Assembly (NCBI GenBank): GCA_965208815.1
Contig: OZ242357.1
Location: forward strand, 2,170,001-2,234,000
From: Bin55 sp009840545
GTDB lineage: Bacteria > Pseudomonadota > Gammaproteobacteria > Pseudomonadales > Azotimanducaceae
Direction of reading: 5' to 3'
DNA length: 64,000 bases
This document shows positions 62,568 to 64,000 of this stretch, in pieces. The position numbers and the translations under genes are program-made. Each line of letters starts with the position of its first letter. Positions within the stretch are counted from its first letter, which is position 1. The notes under the pieces were generated by a model. That model made no database searches and had not been told where the DNA came from. It worked only from the letters and a program-made list of their open reading frames with translations.

Positions 62568-63272
62568 ATGAGTTCTCTTGTCTCAGAAATCGCAAGCGCT
62601 ATTCGCGAGAAACAACCATTACCAAAAATGCCCGATGCGCTGACCCTTGAAGAAGGGTATGCGATTCAGAGGGAATTGGTCGAGACACTGGCAGACGGGC
62701 ATCTTGCGGGAATTAAGGCGGGAATGACTGCACCGGGTCCGCAAAAGCTGTTTGGGCTTACACACCCACTTGTCGGTTCGCTCTACTCATGGGGAAGAAG
62801 AGAGTCAGGCGCTTCGTTCGAATCAAAACCTGGCGTGAGTCTCGAATGCGAAATCGGGCTGATTGTCGACAGTCAAGGACGTCCGAAGTCTGCAGGACCC
62901 GTGATCGAAGTCCCCTACCTAGCTTGGTCGACTCCGGATGACGCCAAGGGATCGAACGTAACGGCGATCAATGTCGGGGCAGACCGTTTTATAGTGGGAG
63001 CGTTTTCTGCGTTACGCGACGACTACGAGTCACTATCGGTTACGTTGACACGAGACGGTAAAACACTGTGCGAGGCAAGCCTTTCAGATGCTTTGGGAGG
63101 TCCCAAGAAAGCACTTTCTTGGATGCTTGAAGAGTCCGCAAAACGTGGGCTGGGCATCACGGACGGAATGCTTCTCATCACGGGCGCGTGCGGGGGAATC
63201 CATCCAGCTGAACCGGGATTTCATGTAGCAGACTACGGCGAACTCGGCTCAATTGAGTTCACCGTAACGTAG
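62568..63272 (+). CDS. 2-keto-4-pentenoate hydratase (MhpD/XylJ family)
   Basis: Adds water to 2-oxopent-4-enoate-type acids, or decarboxylates the related oxo acids, in meta-cleavage routes for aromatics. The 234-residue protein has KAGMTAPGPQKLFGLTHPLVGSLY and the metal-binding ExE pair in GVSLECEIGLIVD, plus FIVGAFSALRDDYESL late. ATG at 62568 has AGGA eight bases upstream; TTG at 62562 is possible. It is 9 bases after the acyl-CoA dehydrogenase and converges on the homogentisate dioxygenase gene with five bases between them. MhpE/MhpF-like partners are not in the window. Confidence 0.88.
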   Translation: MSSLVSEIASAIREKQPLPKMPDALTLEEGYAIQRELVETLADGHLAGIKAGMTAPGPQKLFGLTHPLVGSLYSWGRRESGASFESKPGVSLECEIGLIVDSQGRPKSAGPVIEVPYLAWSTPDDAKGSNVTAINVGADRFIVGAFSALRDDYESLSVTLTRDGKTLCEASLSDALGGPKKALSWMLEESAKRGLGITDGMLLITGACGGIHPAEPGFHVADYGELGSIEFTVT

Positions 63273-63277
63273 ACAGT

Positions 63278-64000
63278 CTAATCCGGGGAAGGATTCGTCC
63301 AGCTAGTGGCGTAACCTTCAATCTCGTAGTCCGAACTACACGCTTCTAGTGGGTCGCGAGCATCAACCATCACGGCCACCTCATTGGTGTGTGTATTCGG
63401 CTGTTCGTACATTTTGGTCAGCGCTCCTGGGTGAGGCCCGTGAGTTATTCCGCCTGGATGGAATGTGAGCATGCCCGATTCGATGTGATCCCGGCTAAAG
63501 AAATTCCCATCATGAAAGAACAGTACTTCGTCGTAGTCCTCATTGTTGTGAAAGAAGGGAACCTTGATCGCTGTGGAATCAGTTTCAAAAGGTCGCGGTA
63601 CGAAAGTACTAATCAGAAATCTGTCACTGGCAAAAGTCGCGTGCACAGAAGGTGGTAAGTGGTAGCGGTGGCTGTTAATGGGCAATATGTCTCGGACGTT
63701 GAGGCGAATCGGAGCAAGATCGCCTGTCCAACCCACAGCGTCAAGAGGATTGTAGGGATAGGAAAGGGACGTAACTTGGTCACGCTTCTTTATCTGGACC
63801 TCCCAGTTTGATTCGTCCTGTTGTGCTAGAAAAGCCTCGTTCATTGTCGGAGTATCAAGATTTGCAGGATCAAAAATAGCGTGCGGACCTAGCAGTCCGC
63901 GATCCGGCAGTTGAATTTGGGCCCCCTTCGCTTCGATTAGGAGAGTTCGGACCGGACTTTCGCTTGCGAGCCGCCACATCGTGCCGCGAGGTATTACCAT
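63278..64000 (-). CDS. hmgA: homogentisate 1,2-dioxygenase, N-terminal part outside the window
   Basis: Iron ring-cleaving enzyme of the tyrosine/phenylalanine catabolic route. The C-terminal 240 residues are present, from VIPRGTMWRL (an internal cupin segment; the true start lies right of 64000). Iron ligands are recognisable in FFHNNEDYDEVLFFHDGNF (His and Glu) and HPGGITHGPHPGAL (His). The end of about 50 residues is typical. Converges with the MhpD-family gene. Confidence 0.9.
   Translation of the reverse strand: MVIPRGTMWRLASESPVRTLLIEAKGAQIQLPDRGLLGPHAIFDPANLDTPTMNEAFLAQQDESNWEVQIKKRDQVTSLSYPYNPLDAVGWTGDLAPIRLNVRDILPINSHRYHLPPSVHATFASDRFLISTFVPRPFETDSTAIKVPFFHNNEDYDEVLFFHDGNFFSRDHIESGMLTFHPGGITHGPHPGALTKMYEQPNTHTNEVAVMVDARDPLEACSSDYEIEGYATSWTNPSPD

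Overview
The window looks like chromosomal DNA of a Gram-negative proteobacterium, most likely an uncultured, probably marine, gammaproteobacterium. The evidence is the leuS-lptE-holA cluster, an LpxL-type lipid A acyltransferase, a TonB-dependent receptor, a CusCBA efflux system, and much acyl-CoA, flavin and mononuclear-iron oxygenase catabolism. Base composition is intermediate and even, apart from one GC-rich insertion sequence at 41941-43640. I found no rRNA, convincing tRNA, CRISPR array or phage module.

Layout. 1-7.6 kb: end of an SRAP-domain DNA-crosslink repair protein, a thiamine-diphosphate enzyme, then leuS-lptE-holA and a convergent histidine phosphatase. 7.7-11.7 kb: cobS-cobT-PhoD-like phosphatase operon. 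11.7-14.7 kb: small monooxygenase and a TonB receptor. 14.8-24.2 kb: eight tightly spaced minus-strand genes in transcription order enoyl-CoA hydratase/isomerase, MoxR ATPase, VWA protein, oppA, oppB, oppC, oppD, oppF; OppC carries an inserted fibronectin-III-like domain. 24.3-32.3 kb: a PhyH-type dioxygenase, then a plus-strand operon of amidohydrolase, yejA-, yejB- and yejE-like transporter genes and a CaiB-type CoA-transferase, with no transporter ATPase. 32.5-41.9 kb: single genes including an HDAC-like deacetylase, an Eis-like acetyltransferase, three luciferase-like monooxygenases, a PPOX-fold protein, mmsA and a TauD-family dioxygenase.

41.9-55.2 kb looks like accessory DNA. It opens with a complete 1700-bp IS1380-like element (18-bp perfect inverted repeats, 9-bp direct repeats). 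Next come cusC-cusB-cusA, where CusB has two C-terminal CusF-like domains, one apparently metal-binding and one degenerate. Then follow a tandem pair of very small PQQ-like repeat proteins and a tandem pair of membrane-anchored helical-repeat proteins, the second split by a frameshift at a run of seven G. 55.6-64.0 kb: HAD phosphatase, lipid A-type acyltransferase, an MBL-hydrolase/membrane-protein/acyl-CoA synthetase cluster, then acyl-CoA dehydrogenase, an MhpD-family hydratase and the end of homogentisate 1,2-dioxygenase.

Taken together the genes describe a heterotroph importing peptides and other small organic molecules and degrading branched-chain, aromatic and lipid-derived acids through CoA thioesters, with copper/silver efflux in a mobile-looking block. 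The best leads for new biology are the FN3-bearing Opp transporter linked to MoxR/VWA, the CusB-CusF-pseudoCusF fusion, and the paired PQQ-like and helical-repeat gene duplications.
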